Origin: Amycolatopsis keratiniphila subsp. keratiniphila
GTDB lineage: Bacteria; Actinomycetota; Actinomycetes; Mycobacteriales; Pseudonocardiaceae
Length of the DNA stretch: 64,000 nucleotides
Reading direction: 5' to 3'
NCBI RefSeq assembly: GCF_001620365.2
Contig: NZ_LQMT02000010.1
Location: 307,150-371,149, forward strand
A model generated the notes under the pieces. It was given only the letters and a program-made list of their open reading frames with translations. It had not been told where the DNA came from and did no database searches. A program made the translations under genes and the position numbers. Of the stretch, positions 38,944 through 46,662 are shown piece by piece. Numbering within the stretch: the stretch's first letter is position 1; the number at the start of each line of letters is the position of its first letter.

Positions 38944-39126
38944 TCAGGCGGGCTCGACGACCTGGCGACCGTTGTGCTGGCCGCAGGCCGGGCACGCGAT
39001 GTGCTGGAGCTTCGGCTGCTTGCAGGCGCGGTTGGAGCAGGGCACCAGCTGAACCGGAGCCGCCTTCCACTGGCTGCGGCGCGCGCGGGTGTTGGATCGC
39101 GACATCTTCCGCTTCGGGACGGCCAC
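38944..39126 (-). CDS. rpmF: 50S ribosomal protein L32
   Basis: A 60-residue ribosomal protein with the MAVPKRKMSRSNTRARRSQW opening and a zinc ribbon formed by C30, C35, C45 and C48. The four cysteines show it is the zinc-binding (C+) form. It lies between yceD and rnc as in many bacteria, and its RBS is AAGGAGA. Confidence 0.97.
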   Translation of the reverse strand: MAVPKRKMSRSNTRARRSQWKAAPVQLVPCSNRACKQPKLQHIACPACGQHNGRQVVEPA

Positions 39127-39198
39127 GAGTAGATCTCCTTCAGACGGTCTGCCCGCGGTCGCGAGCGAACTTGCTTCTCCGGAACGAGCTGGTGCTCG

Positions 39199-39816
39199 TC
39201 AGGCTTGCTTTCCGGGGCCATCGGCCTGGTCATCGCCCGTTTCGTCCTCGAAACGATCGACCAGCGCGGCCCACCGAGGGTCTATCTTCTCATGCCCGTG
39301 ACCGGGCTCGAGATCGGCCCACTTGACACCGCATTCGGTGCACAGTCCCCGGCAGTCCTCGGTGCACAGCGGGGCCAGCGGCAACGCCAGCACCACCGCG
39401 TCGCGGACCGTCGGCTCGAGATCGATCCGGTCGTCCACCAGGCGGGGGATCTCGTCCTCGTCGGTGGTCTCCTCGGTCGCGGAGCCGGGGTAGGCGAAGA
39501 GCTCGGTCAGGTCGACCTCGACGTCCTCGGTGATCGGGTCGAGGCACCGCGAGCAGTGCCCCGTCGCGACGGCGGACGCCGTACCGCTGACGAGCACACC
39601 CTCGACGACGGATTCGAGCAGCAGGTCGAGCTCCAGGCTGGAGCCGGCGTCGATGGTGATGACGTCGGGCACTCCGAGCGCGGTCTCGACGGGGATCGAG
39701 CGTTGGACGGCCTTGCTCAGGCCGGCGTGACGGCCGAGCTCGCGGGTGTCGAGCACCCACGGGTTCCGGTCGTCCAGCTGCGCAGGCTTGGCCTGCGGCG
39801 ACTTGTTCTCAGACAT
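39199..39816 (-). CDS. YceD/DUF177 family protein
   Basis: A 205-residue DUF177 protein, linked in other bacteria to 23S rRNA maturation and accumulation. The central strands (SVEGVLVSGTASAVATGHCSRCLDPI) and the CTEDCRGLCTECG cysteine motif near 155-167 are typical. It precedes rpmF in the conserved order and corresponds in position to mycobacterial Rv2926c. Confidence 0.9.
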   Translation of the reverse strand: MSENKSPQAKPAQLDDRNPWVLDTRELGRHAGLSKAVQRSIPVETALGVPDVITIDAGSSLELDLLLESVVEGVLVSGTASAVATGHCSRCLDPITEDVEVDLTELFAYPGSATEETTDEDEIPRLVDDRIDLEPTVRDAVVLALPLAPLCTEDCRGLCTECGVKWADLEPGHGHEKIDPRWAALVDRFEDETGDDQADGPGKQA

Positions 39817-39887
39817 CGGTCACCAGGGTACGCAGGTACCGCCACTCACTTTCGGGCGGCCGGGACCCCTGGGCGCGGACGAGTGCT

Positions 39888-39934
39888 CCCAATGTGGCAT
39901 TGGGGACGTTGAGCGTCTCCGATGCCACATTGGG
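39888..39934. repeat. palindrome in yceD-sepIVA intergenic region
   Basis: Arms 39888-39900 and 39922-39934 (CCCAATGTGGCAT and its complement, 13 bp) with partial inner pairing. No promoter or gene is evident in the rest of 39817-40021, apart from the second hairpin just downstream. Confidence 0.5.
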
Positions 39935-39953
39935 CGCGCCAGTAGGCCGGTCC

Positions 39954-40000
39954 GTGAAGGCCTCCTTACCTACCCTGAAGGTAGTGAAGGGGGCCTTCAC
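39954..40000. terminator. hairpin downstream of the sepIVA-like gene
   Basis: Arms 39954-39974 and 39980-40000 pair over about 21 bases with a few mismatches around a 5-nt loop. It lies after the stop of the coiled-coil gene and shares the GTGAAGGCC/GGCCTTCAC core with the hairpins at 22676 and 62086. Confidence 0.6.
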
Positions 40001-40021
40001 GTACTCGAGGTGCCCAGGCGA

Positions 40022-40753
40022 TCAGCTCTGGTAGTCGTACAGCGAGGTCCGGCTGTTGCCCGGCAGGTTGACCGGCGACCGCAGGTGGTTGCGCCCGGAG
40101 TCGACCGTCCGCAGCGTGGTCGCCAGCAGCTCGGAGAACTCGGCCAGCTTCCCGTCGACGTAGGCGTCGCAGTCGCCGCGCTGCTTGTCGGCCTCGACGT
40201 GCGCCTCGTCGACGATGCGCGCCGCCTCGCCGTGCGCGGCCTGGACGACCTCGGTCTGGGCGACGAGCCGGGCCTGTTCGGCGCGGCCGTCCTCGATGGC
40301 GCGCTCGTAGGCGTCGCGACCGGCCTGGATCATCCGCTCCGACTCGGCACGCGAGCGGTCGGTGAGGTTTTGGAACTCGGCCTGCCCGGCGGCGACCATG
40401 CGCTCCGCCTCGGCGTGCGCGTCGCTCATCATCTGCTCCGCGCGGGCGCGGGCGTCGGCGAGGATGCGCTCGGCCTCGGCCTGCGCGTCGGCGACCGTGC
40501 GGTCGGCCTCGGTGTTCGCCGTGGTGATCGTCTCCGCCGCTTCCGTCCGGGCGGTCTGGATCAGCTGGTCACGCTTGTCCAGGACGTCCTGCGCGTCGTC
40601 GACCTCGCCCGGCAGGGCGTCACGGATGTCGTCGAGCAGCTCCAGGGTGTCCCCGCGCGGGACGACGCAACTGGAGGTCATCGGCACGCCGCGGGCTTCC
40701 TCCACGATGGTGACGAGCTCGTCGAGCGCCTCGAAAACCCGGTACACGGCCAC
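40022..40753 (-). CDS. SepIVA-like coiled-coil cell-division protein
   Basis: A 243-residue DivIVA-related protein. The N-terminal 55 residues (VYRVFEALDELVTIVEEARGVPM) resemble SepIVA of mycobacteria, and residues 55-210 are a long Ala/Glu/Arg coiled coil with repeats such as EAERILADARARAEQMM. SepIVA is an essential septation factor that also affects cell-wall enzymes. The position beside yceD and rnc matches Rv2927c in Mycobacterium tuberculosis. It would act at the inner membrane near septum and pole. Confidence 0.88.
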   Translation of the reverse strand: MAVYRVFEALDELVTIVEEARGVPMTSSCVVPRGDTLELLDDIRDALPGEVDDAQDVLDKRDQLIQTARTEAAETITTANTEADRTVADAQAEAERILADARARAEQMMSDAHAEAERMVAAGQAEFQNLTDRSRAESERMIQAGRDAYERAIEDGRAEQARLVAQTEVVQAAHGEAARIVDEAHVEADKQRGDCDAYVDGKLAEFSELLATTLRTVDSGRNHLRSPVNLPGNSRTSLYDYQS

Positions 40754-40823
40754 TCCCTACCTACAGCGATCCCCACATTCCCTGAGTTCAGTTTGCCCTC
40801 ATCACCGCCGTAAGGGGTGAAAG

Positions 40824-40860
40824 CGCGCGGTACCGGGCGTGTCCCGCCTGGTACCGCGCG
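40824..40860. terminator. GC-rich hairpin after the SigE operon
   Basis: Arms 40824-40834 and 40850-40860 (CGCGCGGTACC and its complement) with further GGGCG/CCGCC pairing inside. It lies four bases beyond the stop of the sigma-factor-partner gene. Confidence 0.65.
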
Positions 40861-40864
40861 TCGC

Positions 40865-41647
40865 CTACCGGAGATCGAGTTCAGGATCCGAGACCAGCTT
40901 GATCAACTGGTCGTCCGGCGGACGCGAGCCTCCGTCGCCCGCGCCGGTGGACACGGCGACCACCGTGCCGTCGGCCCGGTACGCGATCGCGTCGCGACCC
41001 GGTTCGACGTCGCCGGGAGGCAACGACGGGACGGTCCCGGTGACGACGACGGTGCTTCGGTCCGGTTGGAGCAGCTTCACGCAGTCCACCGGTTCCCCGC
41101 TCGTCACCCCGCCGAGGTCGGCGTCGAATCCGCCGCGGGGCCGGCGGCCAGGCTTACAGCTGTCTTCGAGCGAGAACCCGCGTTTGGCCGCTTCGACCCC
41201 GAGAACAGTGAGCAGGAGGGGACGATCGGCGCCGGAGGCGTCCCGGTAGCCGATCATGAAGACGAGGGCGTCCCAGGTGCCCAGCTGATGCACGGAGCGG
41301 ATCCGGACGTCCATCGCCCCGGTGAGCACGCCGGGCAGCGCGATCGCCAAATGCCCGGAGATCCTCGCCTTCCTCGCGGCCAGGTCGCCGTTCGCCGGAG
41401 CCGGCGACGGCGCGCCACTCGGTGACGGCGCGACCGGGATGGGCGGCACGGCCGGCGCGGGGCCGTTCCCCGGCGCCACGAACACCACCGCAGCCGCGAT
41501 CACCGCCAGTGTCGCGATCCCCGTGGCCACGACTCCTCGCCGGTTCCGCGCCTTCTTCGCCGCCTTCCCGGCGACCTCGTCCGGGTCGAAGCCGAGCGGT
41601 GGCTCGGCCAGTGTGATCCCGCGCAGCCTGTCTTCGAGTTCGTCCAT
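40865..41647 (-). CDS. membrane-anchored partner of the SigE-family sigma factor
   Basis: A 260-residue single-pass membrane protein. A short cytoplasmic N-terminus (about 1-35, beginning MDELEDRLRGITLAEPP) is followed by one helix (about 37-58), a Pro/Ala linker and an external domain of about 160 residues. It has no HxxxCxxC anti-sigma motif, but the layout and the one-base overlap with the sigma gene fit a regulatory partner. The ATG at 41647 is preferred over the GTG one codon earlier on spacing from GGAGGAG. Confidence 0.72.
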   Translation of the reverse strand: MDELEDRLRGITLAEPPLGFDPDEVAGKAAKKARNRRGVVATGIATLAVIAAAVVFVAPGNGPAPAVPPIPVAPSPSGAPSPAPANGDLAARKARISGHLAIALPGVLTGAMDVRIRSVHQLGTWDALVFMIGYRDASGADRPLLLTVLGVEAAKRGFSLEDSCKPGRRPRGGFDADLGGVTSGEPVDCVKLLQPDRSTVVVTGTVPSLPPGDVEPGRDAIAYRADGTVVAVSTGAGDGGSRPPDDQLIKLVSDPELDLR

Positions 41648-42162
41648 CACGCGCTCCTCCCGGAGACAGCCTCGTCGTGCTGTCTCTGCAGGGCCGCGCG
41701 GAGGACGTCGAGTCCTCGCGCGGCCTGGCTCCTGACCGTCCCTTCCGAACAGCGCAGCGCGACGGCCACCTCCGCGACCGGGAGATCGGCGCAGTAGCGC
41801 AGCACGACGGCGGCGCGCTGTTTCGGGGGAACTTCGGCGAGGGCGCGAAGCAGCGAATCCGAGATGTCGGCCTCAGCGGGAGCGGCGGGCTCTTCGGGGA
41901 CGACGCCGTCGCGGTTTTCCCTGCTCCGCCAAGGTCGTCGCCGCTCGTCGAGCCAGCAGCGCATCAGGATCTGCCTCGTGTAGTTGTCGACGGGCCCTTT
42001 CCGGCGGACCTTCGGCCAGACCCGGTAGAGCTTGATGAGCGCGGTTTGGACCAGATCCTCCGCGAGATGCCAGTCGCCGCAGAGCAGGTACGCCGTCCGT
42101 CTGAGCGGTAGCGCCTTGTCCCTGGCGAACTCCCTGAAGCTCGCATCGTCCCCAGACCGCAT
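41647..42162 (-). CDS. SigE-family ECF RNA polymerase sigma factor
   Basis: A 171-residue ECF sigma factor with region 2 (about 8-75, AYLLCGDWHLAEDLVQTALIKLYRVW) and region 4 (about 105-160, VPPKQRAAVVLRYCADLPVAEVAVALRCSEGTVRSQAARGL). Length and sequence match the SigE-family of streptomycetes and relatives. It overlaps the next gene by one base. GAGGAGG precedes the ATG. Its own promoter was not identified. Confidence 0.93.
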   Translation of the reverse strand: MRSGDDASFREFARDKALPLRRTAYLLCGDWHLAEDLVQTALIKLYRVWPKVRRKGPVDNYTRQILMRCWLDERRRPWRSRENRDGVVPEEPAAPAEADISDSLLRALAEVPPKQRAAVVLRYCADLPVAEVAVALRCSEGTVRSQAARGLDVLRAALQRQHDEAVSGRSA

Positions 42163-42229
42163 CGTGCCTCCTCGTCCGTGTTCCGGTGTATCTCACGGAC
42201 GGGGAGGCACGAAATGTTGCACGGGCGGA

Positions 42230-42922
42230 TCAGCCGGCGAGGTTCACCAGCTTGAAGGTGACGTAGCGGTCCGGCGTGTAGACGATCTCGCCGCCCTTAC
42301 CGGAGATCACGCGGTCGTTCGTGCCCACCGGGAACAGCTGGTAGTAGCCGGCGGCGCACGTCGGCAGCACCCCTTCGCGGTTCTGGTAGACCGTGCCGGT
42401 CGCGCCGCCACGGGCCTTGTCCACCACGGACTTGGCCGCGGACGACATCGTCGAGTAGCCGATCTTCGTCAGCTTCGAGGTGTCTCCGCAGGACGGCGCC
42501 GGGGTGCCGTCGACGTCGATCACGGAGAAGGTCTTGTAGTGGTCGGCGGTGTAGAAGAACTCCCCGCCGTTACCGGTGACGATGCGCCGCGCGCCGCGGT
42601 CCGGAGAGCCGGGCGTCGGGACCGTGTACTCGCGGTAGTAGGCAGAAGCGCACTTCGGGAGGATGTTCTCCCGGTTCGAGAAGACCGTGCCGTCCTTGTC
42701 CGGGTACGGGAACGGCCCGCCCTTCTTGATGAGGTCGTAGGTCGTCGTCGCCTCGGCCGGCAGCGACGACAACGACACGTGCTTGAACCCGGTGAGATCC
42801 CCGCACGGGTTCTGCTGGACCGAGACGGGGGCGGCCGTGGCCTGCGCGGCGCTCAGTCCGCCGAAGAAGGTGACAAGCAGAACGAGCAGCGCGGCGGCGA
42901 TCCGCGATCGTTTGTTGGTCAT
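42230..42922 (-). CDS. secreted guanyl-specific RNase with second degenerate RNase domain
   Basis: A 230-residue exported protein with a signal peptide (1 to about 30, QATA/AP) and two consecutive RNase Sa/N1-like domains. Domain 1 (about 40-138) keeps the catalytic residues E98, R112/R113 and H128 within YYREYTV, ARRIV and ADHYKTF. Domain 2 (about 145-228) aligns along its length but has L196 for the base, D203 for the first arginine and R219 for the histidine, so it is probably inactive. Each domain has two cysteines at matching places. The ATG at 42922 is chosen because it gives a compact signal peptide. An ATG 19 codons earlier remains possible. Confidence 0.88.
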   Translation of the reverse strand: MTNKRSRIAAALLVLLVTFFGGLSAAQATAAPVSVQQNPCGDLTGFKHVSLSSLPAEATTTYDLIKKGGPFPYPDKDGTVFSNRENILPKCASAYYREYTVPTPGSPDRGARRIVTGNGGEFFYTADHYKTFSVIDVDGTPAPSCGDTSKLTKIGYSTMSSAAKSVVDKARGGATGTVYQNREGVLPTCAAGYYQLFPVGTNDRVISGKGGEIVYTPDRYVTFKLVNLAG

Positions 42923-43021
42923 TTTCGGACCGTAACCCGATCGTGTATTCACCAGAAGGCGTCGAGATGAACTCTTCATCGCCGCTCACCAGCGCCCGAC
43001 CAACGGCTTCGGCCGTTCGGG

Positions 43022-43504
43022 TCAACCTCGTTCGGAGTACTTTTCCGAGAGGCGTTTGAACACTATCGGCGGCACCAGGTGCTCGATGTCGCCACCGAGC
43101 GCGGTGACCTCCTTGACCAGCGAGCTCGACACGAACCCGTACGCCGGGTTGTTCGCCATCAGCAGGGTTTCGAGCCCGGTCAGCTCACGGTTCATCTGCG
43201 CCATCTGGAGCTCGTAGTCGAAGTCGCTGACCGACCGCAGGCCCTTCGCGACCGCGATGATGTCGTTCTCGCGGCAGTAGTCGACGAGGAGTCCCTGCCA
43301 GGAATCGACGCGCACGTTCGGCAGCTTCGCGGTGATCTCGCGAAGCATGTCCATCCGCTCCTCGGTGGTGAACAGGCCCTTCTTGCTCTTGTTCACCCCC
43401 ACCGCGACGACGACCTCGTCGAACAGCTTGGCCGCCCGCTCGATGATGTCGAGATGTCCATTGGTGGCCGGGTCGTAGGACCCGGGACAGACCGCACGCC
43501 GCAT
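43022..43504 (-). CDS. coaD: phosphopantetheine adenylyltransferase
   Basis: A 160-residue enzyme of coenzyme A synthesis that adenylates 4'-phosphopantetheine. The nucleotidyltransferase TNGHLD (HxGH-type) motif is at residues 14-19, and the YGFVSSSLVKEVTALGGD segment near 121-138 contains the second ATP motif. It lies 52 bp downstream of rsmD, the usual pairing in bacteria. Confidence 0.97.
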   Translation of the reverse strand: MRRAVCPGSYDPATNGHLDIIERAAKLFDEVVVAVGVNKSKKGLFTTEERMDMLREITAKLPNVRVDSWQGLLVDYCRENDIIAVAKGLRSVSDFDYELQMAQMNRELTGLETLLMANNPAYGFVSSSLVKEVTALGGDIEHLVPPIVFKRLSEKYSERG

Positions 43505-43556
43505 GCGCGGACGCTACCAAGGCGAGGAACGTCCTGCGCGTTCTGCGCGTCCTGCG

Positions 43557-44111
43557 TCACACCTGATATTCGGCCCAGTAGAGCGCCGTGTCGCCGTAGC
43601 GCTTCGTCCGCATCGGCTCGAAGCCCGGCGGCCAGTCCGGCTCGCCGTCCCGCGCGGCCCGTTCGATGACCACCAGCGCCCCGTCCGTGATCCACCGGTT
43701 CGCCGCGAGCGCGGCCATGACCTCCCCCAGACGGGTGGAATCCACAGCGTAGGGCGGGTCGGCGAGGACGATGTCGAACGTTTCCGGCGCCGGAGCGGCC
43801 ACGACGGACTCGACCGCGCCCGCCCGGACCGCACCTCCGAGGCCTAGCGCGGCGACGTTCCCCTTGAGCACTTCGGCCGCGCGCCGGTCCGACTCGACGA
43901 ACAGCGCGCCCGACGCGCCGCGGGACAACGCCTCCAGCCCGAGCGCGCCCGAACCGGCGTAAAGGTCGAGGACCTGCGCCCCCTGGAGCTCGCCGGCGAC
44001 CTCCAGCGCGTTGAACAGCGCCTCGCGCACACGTTCCGAGGTCGGCCTCGTGCCCTTCGGCGGGACCTTCAGCCGCCTGCCGCCCGCGGTCCCCGCCACG
44101 ATCCTGGTCAT
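43557..44111 (-). CDS. rsmD: 16S rRNA (guanine(966)-N(2))-methyltransferase
   Basis: A 184-residue SAM methyltransferase that modifies G966 of 16S rRNA. Motif I VLDLYAGSGALGLEALSRG is near residues 49-67 and the catalytic DPPY motif near 120. The ATG at 44111 (MTRIVAG) is preferred over one six codons earlier by family length. It is divergent from the HelD gene. Confidence 0.95.
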   Translation of the reverse strand: MTRIVAGTAGGRRLKVPPKGTRPTSERVREALFNALEVAGELQGAQVLDLYAGSGALGLEALSRGASGALFVESDRRAAEVLKGNVAALGLGGAVRAGAVESVVAAPAPETFDIVLADPPYAVDSTRLGEVMAALAANRWITDGALVVIERAARDGEPDWPPGFEPMRTKRYGDTALYWAEYQV

Positions 44112-44233
44112 TGGAGCATCGTGCCTCAACGCCCTCCGCCGTGACGTTGGCCGGGACTTGGTGAAGCCTCCGCCCAGCTCGCGTAGAGTCGTCCTTCGCC
44201 CTCGGAGGCGATAGAAGCGTTTAGGAGCGTTGC

Positions 44234-46348
44234 GTGTCCGAACCTCGGGTCAGACGGGCCGAGATCGCCATCGAGCAAGCCCATGTGGACACCGTCTACA
44301 CCCGGCTCGCCGAGCTGCGAGCCCAGGCTGAGGCCATGCGTACCAAGGGCTACGAGATCGGCCATGGCGCCGGGCGGGAAGCCATCTTCGAGCAGGCGTC
44401 CATGCTGTTCGAACGGGACATGATGGTGTACCACGCCAATCAGACCCTCCAGACCCTCGACGCGGAGTACGAGGGCCTGGTCTTCGGCAGGCTCGACCAC
44501 CTCGACAACGACCACATCTACGTCGGCCGTCTCGGCATCCGCGACGCCGAGTTCGACAACCTCGTCACCGACTGGCGCGCGCCCGCGGCCGCGGCGTTCT
44601 ACCAGGCGACGGCCGAGGAGCCGATGGACGTCGTCCGGCGCCGGGTGATCCGGTGCTCCGGCCAGAACGTGCTCGACGTGGACGACGACGTCCTCATCGC
44701 CGACGCGGTCCCCGAGGGGATGCAGATCGTCGGCGAAGGCGCGCTGATGGCCGCGCTCGGCCGGTCGCGCGGCGAGAAGATGCGGGACATCGTCGCCACG
44801 ATCCAGAAGGAACAGGACGAGGTCATCCGCGCGCCGTGGCGCGGTGTCACCGAGATCACCGGCGGCCCCGGCACCGGCAAGACCGCGGTCGCGCTGCACC
44901 GGGCGGCGTACCTGCTCTACCGCCACCGCCGCCAGCTCGGCGGCGCGGGCGTGCTGGTGATCGGCCCGTCCGGGGTGTTCACCAGCTACATCTCGCGGGT
45001 GCTGCCGTCGATGGGTGAGACGAACGTCGAACTGCGCGCGCTCGGCGAGGTCCTCGACGGTCTCGAAGCCACCCGGCAGGACCCGGCGCCGCTCGCGGCG
45101 ATCAAGGGATCGCTGCGGATGCGGAAGATCCTGCTGCGCGCCCTGCGGGACACGCCCGAGGACGCGCCAGAGGACATGAAGATCGTGTACCGCGGCGAGG
45201 TGCTGCGGCTGAACGCGCGGGAGCTCGACAAGGTGCGTCGTAAGGTGCACACCGCGGGCGGGCCGCCGAACCGGTCGCGGATCCGCGCCGCCGAGCTGCT
45301 GCTCGACGCGCTCGCCGCGAAGGCCGAGCAGCACGCGAAGGACGACGGCCGTCAGATCGACAAGGCCGAGCTGATCACCGAGCTCGGCGAGCGCATCGAG
45401 TTCCACCGGTTCCTGGTGGTCTGGTGGCCGATCCTGTACCCGGCGCAGATCCTGCGGTGGCTCGGCGCCGAGAAGCGGCTCGCTTCCGCGGCGAAGGGCC
45501 TGCTCAACCGCAACGAGATCAGCATGCTCGCGGCCGACTTCGCCGATCGATCGCGTGGCTGGACCATCGCGGACGTCGCGCTCCTCGACGAGCTTCGCGT
45601 CCTCATCGGCACGCCGCCCAAGAGCCGCCGGGCCCGTCAGAACGTCGAGGTCAACCCGGAGCGCGGTGGCGCCCCGACCCGGCCCGAGCACTACGACGAG
45701 TATTCGCACGTGGTCGTCGACGAGTCGCAGGACCTCTCGCCGATGCAGTGGCGGATGGTCGGGCGGCGCGGCAAGTACGCGAGCTGGACCGTGGTCGGCG
45801 ACCCGGTGCAGAGCTCGTGGCCGGATCCGGCCGAGGCCGCGATGGCGCGGGACCAGGCGTTCGGGCTCAAGACGACCCGGCGCCGGTTCACCCTGCGCAC
45901 CAACTACCGGAACTCGGCGGAGATCTTCGATCTGGCCGCCAAGGTCGTCGCCGGGCACGCCGAGGCCGACGAGCTTCCGCGCGCGGTGCGGCAGACCGGC
46001 GTCACCCCGGAGGTCCGGCCCGTCGAGGCTTCCGGACTGGAGGCGGCGACGCAGGCCGCGGTGAAGGAACTGATGGGCGCCGTCGAAGGCACCGTCGGCG
46101 TGATCACCGCCATGGACCGGGTGCCCGAGGTCGAGGGCTGGCTCGCCGAACTTTCGGACGAGCGGCTCAAGGTCGTCGGCAGCCTCGATTCCAAAGGCCT
46201 CGAGTACGACGCCGTCGTCCTGGTGGAGCCGAACGACCTCATCACGGAGTCGACCACCGGCCGCCGGGTGCTGTACGTCGCGCTGACCCGCGCGACCCAG
46301 CAGCTGACCGTCCTGGCGTCCAACCCCGACTGGATCCCGTCCGCCTGA
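44234..46348 (+). CDS. HelD/HelR-type RNA polymerase-recycling ATPase
   Basis: A 704-residue SF1 (UvrD/PcrA-like) ATPase. An N-terminal coiled-coil arm (about 1-60) precedes Walker A GGPGTGKTA at about 210-218, the Walker B VVVDESQDLSPMQW near 493-506 and the C-terminal YVALTRATQQL motif. These proteins enter the RNA polymerase channels and clear stalled or inhibited complexes. The HelR group also displaces rifamycins. The inhibitor-linked RAE element was looked for and not found upstream. GTG start behind TAGGAGC. The stop codon coincides with the first repeat unit downstream. Confidence 0.88.
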   Translation: MSEPRVRRAEIAIEQAHVDTVYTRLAELRAQAEAMRTKGYEIGHGAGREAIFEQASMLFERDMMVYHANQTLQTLDAEYEGLVFGRLDHLDNDHIYVGRLGIRDAEFDNLVTDWRAPAAAAFYQATAEEPMDVVRRRVIRCSGQNVLDVDDDVLIADAVPEGMQIVGEGALMAALGRSRGEKMRDIVATIQKEQDEVIRAPWRGVTEITGGPGTGKTAVALHRAAYLLYRHRRQLGGAGVLVIGPSGVFTSYISRVLPSMGETNVELRALGEVLDGLEATRQDPAPLAAIKGSLRMRKILLRALRDTPEDAPEDMKIVYRGEVLRLNARELDKVRRKVHTAGGPPNRSRIRAAELLLDALAAKAEQHAKDDGRQIDKAELITELGERIEFHRFLVVWWPILYPAQILRWLGAEKRLASAAKGLLNRNEISMLAADFADRSRGWTIADVALLDELRVLIGTPPKSRRARQNVEVNPERGGAPTRPEHYDEYSHVVVDESQDLSPMQWRMVGRRGKYASWTVVGDPVQSSWPDPAEAAMARDQAFGLKTTRRRFTLRTNYRNSAEIFDLAAKVVAGHAEADELPRAVRQTGVTPEVRPVEASGLEAATQAAVKELMGAVEGTVGVITAMDRVPEVEGWLAELSDERLKVVGSLDSKGLEYDAVVLVEPNDLITESTTGRRVLYVALTRATQQLTVLASNPDWIPSA

Positions 46349-46475
46349 TCACGCGAGTTCGCCCTCCAATCACGCGAGTTCGCCGCCTGATCACGCGAGT
46401 TCGGCGTGCCTCGACGGACGACACGCGTGATCAGACGGACGACACGTGTGATTGGACGGACGACACGCGTGACGG
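46346..46475. repeat. 21-nt repeat-palindrome array, locus 3
   Basis: Three direct copies of TGATCACGCGAGTTCG-type units with 19-23 nt periods are followed by three inverted CGGACGACACGCGTGATCAGA-type units with a clear 21-nt period. The first copy begins with the TGA stop of the HelD gene. Confidence 0.75.
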
Positions 46476-46488
46476 AGGGCGAAAAAAG

Positions 46489-46538
46489 CTGAAGGGCTCC
46501 TTCAGGACACTGGTGAATGCCCTGAAGGAGCCCTTCAG
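46489..46538. terminator. 18-bp-arm hairpin after the HelD gene
   Basis: Arms 46489-46506 and 46521-46538 pair perfectly (CTGAAGGGCTCCTTCAGG and complement) with a 14-nt loop. It is a likely transcription stop for the HelD gene after the repeat array. Confidence 0.7.
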
Positions 46539-46599
46539 ACCCCCGGTGAGTGAACGATGTGGGGACGCATCGCACGTCCAGGGGTATTTCTAGCGCCTC

Positions 46600-46652
46600 T
46601 TCGTTGTTCGGTGTCACGGCGATTCCACCGAACAACAACGCCGAACAACGAA
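46600..46652. repeat. nested palindromes before the nSTAND gene end
   Basis: TTCGTTGTTCGG (46600-46611) can pair with 46641-46652, or a shifted 11-mer (46603-46613) with 46626-46636, giving two mutually exclusive hairpins. It may terminate the nSTAND transcript. Nothing else is seen in 46539-46662. Confidence 0.5.
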
Positions 46653-46662
46653 TCGGCCGTGG

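Noticed and set aside
44112..44233. Rifamycin-associated element before the HelD-type gene
   Set aside because: No long inverted repeat resembling GGGGCTTGC/GCAAGGCCCC was found in the intergenic sequence.
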